A stretch of DNA of 64,000 bases from Prunus persica (GCF_000346465.2 NC_034010.1:14104994-14168993); one strand, 5' to 3'; shown: positions 35,632 to 47,757, counted from the first letter of the stretch. Program-made: numbers and translations. The notes: a model not told the origin generated them from the sequence alone.

Positions 35632-36539
35632 TGTATGTAAAATTTGTGTATTGAAACTTTTATAGTGCAAGCATTAAGAGATGAATTGTGTTTGTTTAGT
35701 ATTGTGCCTATTCAATTTAGACCTAGGGTAGCAAACAAAGTTGTACATGCTTTAGCCCAGCATACTTTAAATTTAGAATCCAATTTGTATTGGCTAGAAG
35801 AGGTACCAATTTGGCTTGATTCTTGTATTCAAACTGAGAGTGATGTATCTTGTGGTTTCTACTGGAATATTAAAATTTCAACTAAAAAAATAGAGGGAGA
35901 TTCACTATTATATCCAATATAGGGACTTAAATTATAAATAAATAAATAAACCTATATAAAGTGGACTTTAGAAACACACCTAAAGCCCATTTACAACATA
36001 ACAAAGAGGTTTTTAACTTCTTATAAATTACAAAACTGCCATCGATTTCTTAAAACAAGCACAACCCTAAAACCTCTTTAAAAAAACCCCAAAACACTCG
36101 ATAGGGCATTAAAGTAATTTAATAATCAAAATTAAATTCAATAGGGCTAGCTGTCATTTTTTGGGGTTTTTTTGGTTTGTTTATAGAAAATAAATGGTGT
36201 AGGGTTTATCCATATCATTAATACTAAGAATGGGTATATGACTAAATATCTAAAAAGAAAATAATTTGATGCCAATGATTGGTAGTTATTTTTTATAATT
36301 GATCTTGGGCCCAAGTATTCATTCTTGATTGAACTTACTTGCTCTTGCCCTTGACCAAAAGAAAAAAAACTTGCTCTTGCCAACCTTAAACATAGAATTC
36401 CGGTTGACCAGAATTCACATCTGTACAAAATTCGAAGATTTATGCACAAATAAGAGATTATTGGTTTGATCTTATTAGAAAAGATTGGTATGCCAAAGTA
36501 AAAATTGTTGGGAGACTTGTGTTTTGAATAACTTGTTCC
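35632..36539. other. Intergenic stretch with a doubtful reverse-transcriptase-like remnant
   Basis: The plus-strand frame 35644-35922 gives PIQFRPRVANKVVHALAQHTL...YWLEEVPIWL, which resembles the C-terminal end of plant non-LTR RNase H/reverse-transcriptase proteins (pattern R..N..AH.LA...L). This is only a pattern impression. The remainder is AT-rich with no recognised feature. Confidence 0.4.
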
Positions 36540-36763
36540 CCTTTTAATGAGTGCTGCTATTTCCACCCACATGTCTTATTTTTCCACCCATCTTATCTTT
36601 CCACCCACCATATAAATTTTAAAAAACACAATCCTATTTTTACACCCACCAATATTCCTAAAATATCCTTTTAATTTTACCTCATTTCCTCTCTCCTTTA
36701 TTCTCTTTGCTCGTGTCTTCTCTCTCTGTGACATCCCATTCATCTCTCTCTCTCATTTTTGCT

Positions 36764-36960
36764 CTATCTCATTGTCATAACAGAGCTTGAACAGGAGCCA
36801 CATGCTCCCTGTAGCTTCAAGCGCACTACATTTCCTTCAATTTCATGTAATGCAACATTTCCCCCATCGAAAATCAGATATGGTCGGATTTCATCCAATA
36901 CACTTTCAACATTCTCTGCAGTCAGTGACAACTCGACTGCTGAATTTGGAGTAGCAACTG
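36764..36960 (-). pseudogene. Captured NifU-like (plastid NFU2/NFU3-type) exon fragment inside the MULE
   Basis: NFU proteins are plastid Fe-S cluster scaffolds. The minus strand from about 36960 gives [20 protein letters not shown], then [10 protein letters not shown], a one-base insertion, then [19 protein letters not shown] and [14 protein letters not shown], ending at TAG. GACGSC contains the CxxC cluster-binding motif. The segment starts just after an AG resembling a splice acceptor and ends where the normal protein would continue MGIERRL, so it is a single exon with adjoining intron, taken up at DNA level. The frameshift makes it non-functional. Confidence 0.85.
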
Positions 36961-37337
36961 CTTTTGGGATGTAACAAAGTCTTAAAATGGTTGTTAATCA
37001 CCTTTTGTTTGGGCTTGGAACGGTCTGTGAAATTCAAAACAGTATGGCATACCTGGAGTTCATGTCCCTATTGAACCTACGTATGACCTTTGATTATTTT
37101 TCATATCTGGAATAATACAGCTGTTAATATTGCAAATCAAAGAGCAAGTTTGGACATCCCATTCATCTCTCTCTCATTTTTGCTCTACCTTATTTTCCAT
37201 CTCCCACACTCCATCTTTGTCTCTGTCTCTTATGTTTACTGAACTAAAACAGTTTTTTGCGGTAATTTTTATTTTTATTTTTGTAAATATGGATTCTGTG
37301 AATAAAATCACATTTATGCTCTTAGCTTTCTACCATT

Positions 37338-37571
37338 TGTTGGCGTGACTTGTGGATATTGCCTTACTTTCCTTACACACTAAGAATTCCTATTATAATT
37401 GTAATTGATTTACTTTAATTCTTGATTTCATACTGTAAATAGATTTAGGAATTTATTATTTACTTGCCCATTCAGGTTTCGTTGTATTATAAATATGACC
37501 TCCTACAAGGAGAAGAATACACAGAAACTTCCCAGAAACAAATATTCTCTCATAGATTTCATATTTTAGCA
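37338..37571 (+). mobile_element. 5' LTR (234 bp) of the Copia nested in the MULE
   Basis: Begins TGTTGGCGTGACTTG, ends CATATTTTAGCA, and is followed directly by the primer-binding site TGGTATCAGAGCC (37572-37584). A TATTATAAATATG promoter motif lies near 37482-37494. It matches 41530-41763 almost completely over the same 234 bp. Left flank CCATT compares with CTATT after the 3' LTR, a target duplication with one mismatch. Confidence 0.95.
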
Positions 37572-40500
37572 TGGTATCAGAGCCGCGATCTTGGAATTGC
37601 TGACTCAAGTTTCAAACCCCCGCCGCCGCTATGGGGGTTCATGATTTTTTCAATCCTCATGGAGGTAGCACTACCGACTCCTTCTCTCATTCTCAACCAA
37701 CCATCGTTGAGTTGAGTGCCCAGATGGCTCCGCTCTTGCAGATGCAGACTTTGACCGCGAAATCGATCCAAAATCAGGATCCTCTTTTGATGACCCCGAC
37801 CCCGACTATGACAACGAAGACGACCTCGACCTCAACTCCGAAGACGACCCAGACCCCTACTCCGATGATGACCCCAACCCTGAATTTGTCTCTGATTCAG
37901 ACCCCGATCCTGATTTCGACTCCGACTCCGGCCCCGACTCAGGCTTAGATTCCGATCCAAATTCCTACTCAACCTGTATCCTATGCATCTTCCGCTGCAC
38001 AGATTATGACTTCTAGACTAACGACCCCGACACATGGACCAGATTGCGCATATTGTGGTGATTCGAGACACACTTGTGAGACTTATTTTAAATTGCATGG
38101 CTACCCCGATTGGTGGGCTACCCTTACAGATCGAGGATAATGCACCAGTAATGGTACTGGTTATGGATTCTATACTTCCGATAAGATTGATTCCAGGAGC
38201 TGGATAATTGATTCCGGTGCAACTAATCATATAACGTTTTATCTTGATGATTTTTTGAATACTACACAACCTCGACGAACCTATATTGCAAATGCCAATG
38301 GTGTTACTTATCCTATGACAGGGGCTGGCACTGTTGCACTCCCATCCTTTCTTACACTGTCTAATACTTTACTTGTTCCATCTTTATCCATTAAATTGTT
38401 GTCAGTTAGTCAGCTTACTGAACAATTGAATTGTTGTGTACTCATTTACCCGAGTTTTTGTTTGCTTCAGGATATTCACACTACGGAGATTCTTGGTCGT
38501 GGTACTAAGAGATGGGGGGTATATTATGTCGATGACTTCAGTCCCGGCGTGGCTAACAGTGTGACACATCCCTTTGATAGGAAATAAAAGCAAATCTGGT
38601 TGTGGCACCATCGATTGGGACATCCGTCTTTTAGTTATATGAAGCATCTTATACCAAATTTATTCTTAGGTTTCAAGGACTCCGACTTCACATGTGATAC
38701 GTGTATTTTTGCCAAGAGTCACCGTGTGCCCTACCCGTTGAGTACGAACAAGTGTACTACTCCATTTATGTTAATTCACTCTGATGTCTGGGGACCTTTG
38801 CCTATCACTGCTCCTTCTGGTGTTCGATGGTTTGTCACATTCATTGATGATTATACACGAATCACATGGCTTTATTTGCTGAAGAATAAAAACAAAGTGT
38901 TTTCCCGTTTTCAGTCATTCCACAAACAGATGAAAACTCAGTTTAATGCTCAAATCCAGATTCTTCGCTCAGACAATGGTGGAGAATTTGTCAATCATGA
39001 CTTTCAGACTTACTTCCAACAATATGGAATTATCCATGAGACGACTTGTCCTCAGAACCGTAACAAAATGGTGTTGCTGAACGAAAGAATCGACATCTTC
39101 TTGAAACCGCTCGAGCACTTCTGATTGGCACTCATGTTCCTCGCCATCACTGGGATGATGCCATTGTCACCGCAGTTCACCTAATCAACCGCATGCCTTC
39201 TGGTGTATTGACCTTTAAAACTCCCTTACAGGTGCTTGCGCAACGTAGACCTCTGCTCTCTGTTTTTTGGTACTTACACCCCGAATCTTTGGATGTGTGT
39301 CTTTCGTTCATCTCCACAAAAATCAATGTAGCAAACTTGATCCCTGTGCGCTACGTTGTGTTTTTGTGGGTTATGCCACTCATCAGAAAGGCTACTGCTG
39401 TTATCACCCTCTTACCCAACGAACCTAGTCACTTTGGATGTGACCTTCCTAGAATCTGAGTTGTTCTTCCATGACCCATCATCCAATTCTACGTTTTAGG
39501 GGGAGATACGAAGTGAAGAGCAGAATTGGAGCAACTTGGAAAATAAAGAAATTCTCCTCTGTACAGAAATGATTGATCATTCTGAGTCTGGAGCACGAGA
39601 TTACTTTCTGTCGAAAAGCGACCAATCACCCATTCATAGCGATCAATTGCCTGACCCACTTGATCCACGTGAAGATATTTCTGATCCGAGTCTCACACCT
39701 ACAGACAATACAGAACAACAAGATGAAGACCCCCCTCTAACTCAACAGTACCAACAGACCAATTTCCTAAGAATATCCTTGAGGTAACTACTCCTACTAG
39801 ACTTGTGCATTTAGATGATAAAACTATTGGATATCAATTACCTTTCAGGCAAAATCGTGGGAAGCCACAAACCATTATTCACCTGATACTGGCAAGACAT
39901 CCAAGTATCCAATTGCAAATCATGTATCCACTGAGAAGCTATCTGAACCACTCAAGGCTTTTGTGCATCAGTTGTCTGCTATCCATATTTCAACCAAGGT
40001 CTCTGAAGCATTGAAAGATCCTAAGTGGGTACAAGCTATAAAAGAGGAGATGAAAGCTCCTGAGAAAACTCAGACTTGGACATTGGAGACTATACCCCGA
40101 GGAAAAAAGACTATCAGATGTAGATGGGTGTTTACTATAAAACACAATGCAGATGGATCTATCGAGCGATACAAGGCAAGACTTGTGGCAAAAGTGTACA
40201 CACAGACCTATGGTATAGACTATGAAGAAACCTTTGCTCCAGTTGCAAAGTTAAATACCGTCAGAGTCTTATTGTCCATTGCAGCTAATTTGGATTGGCC
40301 ACTACACCAGTTTGATGTAAAGAATGCTTTTCTACATGGCAAACTCACAGAGGAGGTGTACATGGACATTCCTCCTGGATATAATACTACTCAGACTGGA
40401 ACAGTTTGCAGGTTACGAAAAGCATTGTATGGATTGAAACAGTCACCACGTGCATGGTTTGGACGGTTCACCATGGCAATGAAGAACAATGGTTTCAAAC

Positions 40501-41529
40501 AGTGCAACTCAGATCATACTCTGTTCTTGAAACATCGAAAAGGGAAGGTAACAACATTAACAATCTATATTGATGATATGATTATTACTGGGAATGATAA
40601 ACAGGAAATATCACAGCTACAAGATTATCTGGCTACGGAGTTTGAGATGAAGGATCTAGGTGGACTCAAGTATTTCTTGGGAATTCAGGTGGCTCGATCG
40701 CAGCAAGGCATATTTCTCTCTCAAAGGAAATATGTCTTGGACTTGTTGATAGACATAGGAATGCTAGATTGTAAACCTACGGACACTCCTATTGTTCAGA
40801 ATCATCATCTTGGAGAATATCCGGATCAAGTTCCAACTAACAAAGAAATATACCAAAGGTTAGTAGGAAGATTGATCTATTTGTCACATACTCGACCAAA
40901 CATTGCTTATGCGATGAGCGTTGTTAGTCAATTTATGCACTCTCCAAGTGAAGACCACATGAATGCAGTTCTTCGGATACTTAGATATTTGAAGTCTGCA
41001 CCTGGAAAAGGACTTATGTTCTCAAAGCATGGTCATCTAAATATTGATGGTTATTCAGATGCAAATTGGGCAGGTAATGTAACAGATAGAAAATCCACAT
41101 CGGGTTACTTCACATTCGTGGGAGGTAATTTGGTGACATAGAGGAGCAAGAAACAGAATGTAGTAGCTTTATCCAGTGCAAAAGCTGAGTTCAGAGGCAT
41201 GACTAAAGGGATTTGTGAACTTCTTTGGTTAAGAAAGTTGCTTACTGAACTTGGGTATAAACTTACATCCACAATGAATCTCTTTTGTGACAACAAGGCT
41301 GCTATAGCCATTGCACAGAATCCGGTTCAGCATGATCGTACTAAACATGTTGAGGTGGATCGACACTTCATCAAACAGAAGCTTGAGGCTAAAGTGTTTC
41401 AGTTTCCTTTTGTGAAATCCGAGGATCAATTGGCGGATATTTTGACAAAGGCGATTTTCAGTAAAGCATTCCACAATTCACAAGATCAGTTGGGCATTGG
41501 CGACATCTATGCACCAACGTGAGGAGGAG
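37572..41529 (+). pseudogene. Internal region of the nested Copia (gag-pol), inactivated
   Basis: Primer-binding site at 37572-37584. Gag starts near 37631 (MGVHDFFNPHG...) and carries an ACC-CCG-rich low-complexity stretch at 37790-37950 with frameshifts. Protease has SWIIDSGATNHITF (intact DSG, about 38198). Gag-pre-integrase WHHRLGHPS and integrase FIDDYTRITWLYLLKNK...DNGGEF lie at 38600-39060, with a frameshift at the NRKNGV motif. Reverse transcriptase is at 39963-41141 with YIDDMIITGND, and RNase H at 41142-41522 with CDNKAAIAIAQNP and the primer-grip-like TKHVEVDRHFIK. A TAG at 41139-41141 separates RT and RNase H. Polypurine tract GAGGAGGAG at 41521-41529. Confidence 0.92.
39963..41522 (+). 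pseudogene. Reverse transcriptase-RNase H region of the nested Copia, split by one stop
   Basis: This 392-codon open stretch covers the complete Copia reverse transcriptase: WVQAIKEEM, KTIRCRWVFTIK, KARLVAK, QFDVKNAFLHG, LYGLKQSPRAWF, YIDDMII, LKYFLGIQVARS, then the RNase H connector YSDANWAG and DRKSTSGYF. One in-frame TAG after GGNLVT precedes SKKQNVVALSSAKAEF, and RNase H then runs to TGA at about 41522. It is the best-preserved polymerase in the window. Confidence 0.93.
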
Positions 41530-41763
41530 TGTTGGCGTGACTTGTGGGTATTGACTTACTTTCCTTACGCACCAAGAATTCCTATTATAATTGTAATTGA
41601 TTTACTTTAATTCCTGATTTCATATAGTAAATAGATTTAGGAATTTATTATTTACTTGCCTATTCAAGTTTTATTGTATTATAAATATGACCTCCTACAA
41701 GGAGAAGAATACACAAAAAATTCCCACAAATAAATATTCTCCCATAGTTTTCATATTTTAGCA
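41530..41763 (+). mobile_element. 3' LTR (234 bp) of the Copia nested in the MULE
   Basis: Starts TGTTGGCGTGACTTG immediately after the polypurine tract and ends TCATATTTTAGCA. It is the same length as the 5' LTR with a small number of substitutions, so the insertion is fairly young. The sequence after it, CTATT, is the near-duplicate of CCATT at 37333-37337. Confidence 0.95.
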
Positions 41764-41959
41764 CTATTGTAAATAAACTTTTTCTCCAGAGTTATCCAAG
41801 GACCAGAAATCTATTGAACTTTGCAATAAAAAAAATATAAAACGCCCATTCTTAAGACATGGGAATGTCAACGAGTACAAAGCCAAACAGATAAGGGAAA
41901 AACAACAGTACTCGCCCAATTCACATGTCTCACCCTTGAATTTGTTAAAAGACCAAGTT

Positions 41960-44900
41960 CAACCATCATCAGATGCAATTATTTCTCTAGTTATAATAGT
42001 AGACCTTGTAATATATATGAATTGTTGTATGCGAGTGATGTATGGGGTGGCCCATTCTGTAGTCCATGGTTCTCGGTATCTGTCCCAGTTTGTTGCTATA
42101 GGGGGAATTGGATGACTTGGCTTCAAGAATACCAGCACAAAGGTGTAAATATTTATAGATGAGGACATATTTATAAAATAAACAACTTATATTCAGATTA
42201 TAAAATACCTGCACAAAATGACGATTGATGAATCCGATAGCGATCTCTCTACGATCTGATAGTGGCAATGGTCTTGATCTAAGAGTAAGAAAATTAGACA
42301 TTGTACATTAGATAGGTGCACAAGTACAACATCATAACATGATGCAATAATATGGCCCATGTCAGGCATATTCATCCACCGATCAAAATTTGCATCAGTC
42401 CAAAGTACGCCAATGAGTGCTTTAGCTCATAGACCCTATTTTCAGACCCATAAAGTGCTGAATAGTGAACTGAATAAGACTCAAGCTCATTCAATAAATC
42501 TCTTCTTACTTGTACCCATCCATCCTCACCATAACCTAATAATGCTACAATAGCTCTGTACCCACAATGTCCATCTGCTGCCACATCTTTTACATGATCG
42601 ATGTACAACCTTAATGCTTGTGGAAATGCATCAACAAACTCAACTATATAGCTTATGTAGTGGGGTGCGATACACCTGCACACATGTATATAGTTAGTTA
42701 TAAAATTAGTATAGACGTGCAGATTATATCATCTTGCTATGATAAATATATAAATATATTATACCCACCCTCTCCTTCGGTCACCTCTTTTGTTTTGCAC
42801 TCACTTTAGGAGGAAGACCACTAAGACTACATCCATCCAACCTAGGTGAATCTACAACCTCAAATAAGGATGGATCACGACGAGAAGATTTATCCATCTT
42901 CTTACCTGGCCCACCTCGAGTCTTGGTATTCACAAATGGTTCCACATGTGAAGTAGTTTGTGGTGCTACTAATTCCATAAGTTTCTTTTTAAGAATCATT
43001 TGTGTAGTTGCATCAGACTTCATCCAACGCCTATGAAATAACTTCATCTTTGCATCATAGGAACACTCCGAAGTTTTTCTTTTAAGTGCACATGTCATGT
43101 CAAGTTGCCTTCAATGAGGATCAATGCACTCAAGTGGAATAGGTTTACCGTCTTTCTTGTACTTTACAATCTCATAAGCACATGGTAACCCATGAGTTAG
43201 TCGTAACACAGCCACACGCCTCAGAGTCAATACCATAATTGTTAGCTAGCTTGGTCTCCTTGAGTACCATATATAGTGCACTTATTGAGACAAAACCACG
43301 AAGTTCCTCAAAATCTGAACTTCTAAAATCATGATGCACCACTATCAAACTTTTCTCGAACGAAGCCTTAATTTCAGTGTGTTGCAATTCAAATAAAGCG
43401 TGTATATTTTCCCATGTTGTGGCAAATATTCGTTGGCTTGTTCCAAGTTGTCTTTTTAATCTTGCATGTGAAATTTCAGCCCTATTTAAGTAAAAGTATA
43501 GTAATATTAAAACAATTTGTATATATAGTAATATGATTCAAATAAAGTAAAAAAAATATAATTGAAATCTATAAATCAAATAAAGTAATAAATATAATTA
43601 GCATTACCTATTTGAAGTTGTATTCCCAAAATGCATGCATTTATCTATCCATGCGGCAACAAACTTGTCCTTATATGGGTTCAACCAAGTATCTATTACA
43701 TATTTAAGCAAATCTGGATACTTACTAAACTCACTGAGTAATTCTCTCGCCTCTCTTTTGAAATTGACTTCAGTTGGTGATGCAACCATTGAATTCCATT
43801 TAACCAAAAACCTATTACAATCATCCTTACTTTCACATTCAACTTTGCATTTGGCTAGCACATTCTTATTAATATGCCATTTACATAACATATGCTTAGC
43901 TGTACCAAACACTGCGTCAATGGCTTTCATTAAAGCCAATTCTCTATCTGTGACAATAACATCGGGCATAGCTATTTCATCCATCAATCCCCGTAGTACA
44001 CTTAAGGCCCATACATAATTATCTTCTCGTTCCGAAGAAAGATAGATGAAACCAACACAAAATGTCATATTGGTAGATGTAACTCCAACAATTTCTAACA
44101 ATGGCATGCAATACCTATTGATCTTATAGGTACAATCCATTATCAAAATACGTGGAAATGCAAATAACAAGTCCAAACAAGTAGGGTGTGTCCAAAGCAA
44201 GTCCAAAATAATATTTGTCTTTGGGCAACTCCTATGCCACTCAATGTAATTATGCTCAGATAACTTACTCATCAATTGTTGCATTTGGGATCTTCCAGCT
44301 TTCTCCAACAGCCTCCAACGTTGACGTGCATTATATATCATTCTAAGTGTGGATGAATTATGATAATCTCTTTGCTTTAGCATAGTCAAAATTTCATTTG
44401 GTCGTAGCAAACTTTTTGACATATCAAGTAACAATGATGTCTCCTCAAACGATAATCTACCAGCAAATGAATGACCCTCCAAATGCACAGCTACTATATG
44501 ATTATGCAATCCATTAACCACTATCAGCATCCAATGATCATCTGCTTCTAGCTTTTTACCCTTTAATTCAAAAGGGCATCCACACTTTTTCGATCCTGCA
44601 TGTCTTCTATCCTCATCCTTTATATCTTTTTTGGGAATTCGCTTTCTATATTCTCCATACCTCTCACAACCTAAAGTAACCCTAGGATTCTTATTTCCTT
44701 TTCCACCTTGATTAAATCTTAAGGTCACAATAACAAAACCATTCGCCCTTCCAACTTCACGAGCCCATCGTATTAATTCTTCTCTACTGTTAAATATCTG
44801 CATATCACCAATTTCATATTATACATAAATTTACAACAATGTAAGAAAAAAAAATTACTTATTTCAATCAAACCTAACTGTAGACACCAAAATTTGAATT

Positions 44901-45642
44901 CTTGTGTTTACACTAACCTCATTCGTGGTAAATTCACTAGTACAATCCATTATTTGTTCAAAGTCCACGTTACTACAACCAGAATATTCATCTCCCTGAA
45001 AAAGAAAACAAGAAACAATAGTAAGAATATATCTCCCTAGAACAGGGCCTAAATCGTAGTAATACATCAGTAAAATATCACTAAATTTAATGACAAAGGC
45101 TGCTTAGCAAGCAAAAGATGACCAGCCCTTGAAACCAAAAGTTGGCTCACACTCCCCAATTTTTGAACATACCCAGCAAACTCTTTGCCCACCTTCCAAT
45201 CTGCTTTGGCTCACGCCCCTCAATAGCTGTAAGTCTCCCTCTTTCTCAAATATTAGTTCAACCTATTTTCCTGAAATATGATTCAAAACCATAATAAAAT
45301 TGTGTTTGATTGTTTTTCAAACTTTCTGGTCAGCATACCAGAAAGTTTGGAAGGTGGGCAAAGAGGTTGTCGACCAGCCCTTGAAACCAAAACTTGCTCA
45401 TCACATCTTCATGCAAAATATCCCCCACCAACAACCCATTAACCCCCAAAGCCTTCTTCACCAAATCGTCGAATTGTTTATTCATCCCCAAGTTTTCAGA
45501 TTTTTAATTTGTTTAATAAAAAAAATCAGAGTCCAAGAAATACTCATCTTCCAATGCTTTAAGTAATCCTAACGATCTTCGAAATTCTGTTCAAATAGGA
45601 TTAACTTACCTTTTCGCCAAAATCTTGCTCTTCAACATCCAT
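41960..45642 (-). pseudogene. Mutator-like transposase with SWIM finger and OTU cysteine-protease domain
   Basis: Predicted exons: 45642-45610 (MDVEEQDFGEK), 44995-44918, 44797-43608 and from 43481 leftwards. Exon 3 has an N-terminal FAR1/WRKY-GCM1-like zinc region (CERYGEYRKR...KKCGCPFELKG...HNHIVA), then the MULE catalytic region (ILIMDCTYKINRYCMPLL, DVIVTDRELALMKAI, CKWHINKNVLAKCK). Exon 4 has LKRQLGTSQ, LQHTEIKASFEKS, the SWIM motif CGCV...LTHGLPCAYE broken by a frameshift, a TGA in place of a Trp codon at DPHW (about 43112), and then the OTU domain from about 42660: DVAADGHCGYRAIVALLGYG (Asp/Cys box), later GFINRHFVQV with the His and PPIATNW at about 42100. Additional frameshifts break the OTU. 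The DDE-type Asp residues are visible, but the gene is dead. Confidence 0.88.
45330..45500 (-). other. Open segment of possible captured gene origin in transposase intron 1
   Basis: On the minus strand from about 45485, ATG starts a run of about 52 codons (MNKQFDDLVKKALGVNGLLV...HEDVMSKFWFQGL) before TGA. A related piece, GACCAGCCCTTGAAACCAAAA, recurs at 45119, so the intron holds two copies of part of it. I do not recognise the protein. It may be host sequence acquired by the MULE or chance. Confidence 0.35.
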
Positions 45643-46193
45643 TCTGTTGTTTTCTTCTTCATAAACAATTTGATTGAATGAATAGAAAATAGAAGAAAAT
45701 TATTTGAGAATTGAGTTTTGAGCACTGAAAAGCCTTCTTCACCTTCTCATAAGCAAGGAGTCGTATTCTTGTGTTTTTTTTCTCTCTGTCAAATGATAGG
45801 ATTACTTGAGAATTGAGAAGTCTACGTTGTTTTTCTTTTTCCCTCTTTCTTCTTCCTTAAGTCCTTTTAAGTCGTTTTACAATAGGGTTAAATTTATCTT
45901 TAAAAGTTTAAAGATAAGGTGTGTGGAAAAATAGGACAGGTGGGTGGAAATAGCAGCACTCCTTTTAATTTAGACTGTCGTTTGTATTTTTATGTTTACT
46001 TGAAAAAAAAGAAAAGGTTATGACCGTGTGTCTTGGAGGTAGTATTTGATGCTTACAAATTTTCAGGTTACTGAAAGAAACCATTATTGTTTGGCTGAGG
46101 ACATATTTGCTTAATTTTTACTCATGGCATTAAAAAAGAAAACCCCACCAAAATGTACAGAAAAAAAGCGGATGAGCATGGGCTTTGTTTATA

Positions 46194-46921
46194 GAGTGCT
46201 GCTAAATAAACCCTAAAATTAACTGAGTGCACCCTACTACCAAACTACTTATTGAATTACTAATTTATCCTAATATAAAATGACCAAAAAGGATACATTG
46301 AATTGTGAAACAAATATAATTTTAATAAGTACACCATACTTACCATATTCAACCCTAATCAAACTTAGAGAAGTTTTCATACAATGAACAACCCAACGAG
46401 CAGTGACGGAGGCTCAATTGCATATTTGCAAATCCTGAAATACGTTATGGATGAAGCCAAGAAACATCAAAATATGAAGTAACTGGTCCTAGTAAATTTG
46501 TAACTTTCTCGGACTAGCGGCGAGTGCCATGGAACTATCAAATGTTCTTTTATAGTGATTTTACATAGAATTTCTTTATCTACTTTAGACAAGCAAGATA
46601 TTTTGCTGGGAAATAAAAATCCATAATTTTGTGTCCTTAAAAATGGTAGGTCATAGTAGAGATCCCCTGGAGAAATATTTATTACGATATTCAGAATTAT
46701 AACATGAACATGGGTGCTTATTGGGAAACTAATTATAGATATGTGTGATGTTGAAGATTTATACAAGGGTTGAGTGATAGAGTGTATTAGGGTGTACCAT
46801 AGGTATTTTTGGTAGTTAAATGGGGTGTGCATAGTTAATTTTATATTTTGATTAAAATATTAGGGTGCACTTAGATGATAGGGTGTACTCAGTTAATTTT
46901 AGGGTTTGTTTAGCACCACTC
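46194..46921. mobile_element. MITE with GAGTGCTGCTAAA termini next to the MULE
   Basis: The left end GAGTGCTGCTAAATAAACCC and the right end (reversed) GAGTGGTGCTAAACAAACCC form inverted repeats of at least 45 bp. Flanks are TTGTTTATA (46185-46193) and TTATTTATA (46922-46930), a 9-bp duplication with one mismatch, as for Mutator-type elements. The first 11 bp equal those of the MULE that ends 233 bp to the left. No coding capacity. Confidence 0.88.
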
Positions 46922-47310
46922 TTATTTATATTAAGTTTGAACTGTGCTACCAGGGAAAGTTAGTGACTGCGAAATTGTTTTTACGTCCCATGAAGACCTT
47001 TAAGTGACGATTTAAAAATTTTCCTTAGTTATCTTACATAAATGTGACAAAATATAATTTCGTCACAGAAGACATGTGTTTCTTGTACTATTAGCAAGTG
47101 TTGCTAGTAGCACTCTTTAACTATAACTCAAGGCTTTTTATCACAAAACTTCCTTGAGGTTAACAAAATTATCAAGTTGCATCTTTTATGTTTTTCTATG
47201 TCATTCGCAGTCCTCAAGGTTAATATACGTACTCACAAGTATTCATTGTCATCATATTCCTCTGAAATTTTGTTAAATTGATGACATGTCACAATGTGGG
47301 CCTCATACAT

Positions 47311-47330
47311 ATATATATATATATATATAC
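47311..47330. repeat. AT dinucleotide microsatellite
   Basis: A run of (AT) of about 20 bp in the left arm of the Mutator-type element. A matching (AT) run at 56810-56829 sits in the right arm, as expected of inverted arms. The MITE at 47329-47730 inserted at its edge. Confidence 0.9.
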
Positions 47331-47730
47331 AGTCTTCTTCTATTGAGGGATTCTTCAAATAAAATTATTTGAGGGACACCCTTTAGGGTCTCCTACGATT
47401 TTTTTTTTCAACAATCCAAACCATCTATTTTTTAAGCCTACATTCATAGATCATCCTTGCAAAAAATTAGACAAATCGGAAACCATTTCAATACTAATTG
47501 TGTCCTACAAAATCAATGAACACGGTACTTCAAGAAAGTACTAAAATTTCAATAATCAAATTGAGTGGTCAAATGATATTGGATTCAAGTGATTTTTTGT
47601 AAAGATGATCTTTGAATGAATATCTATAAAATAGACGGTATGGATTAGTAAAATACAATATGGAACGGGCCCTGCAAGGGTGTCTCTCAAATAAGCTTAT
47701 TTGAGGGATCCCTCAATAGAAGCTCGTTGT
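47329..47730. mobile_element. MITE with CTTCTATTGAGGGA inverted repeats
   Basis: The left end ACAGTCTTCTTCTATTGAGG and the right end, reversed, ACAACGAGCTTCTATTGAGG continue as inverted repeats for about 60 bp (both include TCAAATAA, TTATTTGAG and GACACCCTT). It is inserted into an AT microsatellite, so the target duplication (ATATAT) is ambiguous. Non-coding. Confidence 0.85.
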
Positions 47731-47757
47731 ATATATATTTAAAATGACGCATGAAAA

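Larger units (their letters stand above)
36549..45960. mobile_element. Mutator-like transposon (MULE, 9.4 kb) carrying a nested Copia
   Basis: The left terminus GAGTGCTGCTATTTCCACCC and right terminus (reversed) AGTGCTGCTATTTCCACCC form terminal inverted repeats of about 60 bp (TCC ACCCA blocks). Flanks are CCTTTTAAT at 36540-36548 and at 45961-45969, a perfect 9-bp target duplication. Inside are a transposase gene with an OTU domain on the minus strand, a captured NifU-like fragment near the left end, and a later Copia insertion (37338-41763). Without the Copia the element is about 5.0 kb. The transposase is disabled, so it would need help to move. Confidence 0.93.

Noticed and set aside
37631..37948. 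A Thr/Pro-rich secreted protein
   Set aside because: The ACC/CCG runs lie in the low-complexity part of a Copia gag, with frameshifts on both sides.
45970..46184. A second TIR of the MULE extending past 45960
   Set aside because: The 9-bp duplication CCTTTTAAT fixes the boundary at 45960; the sequence beyond is unrelated until the MITE at 46194.
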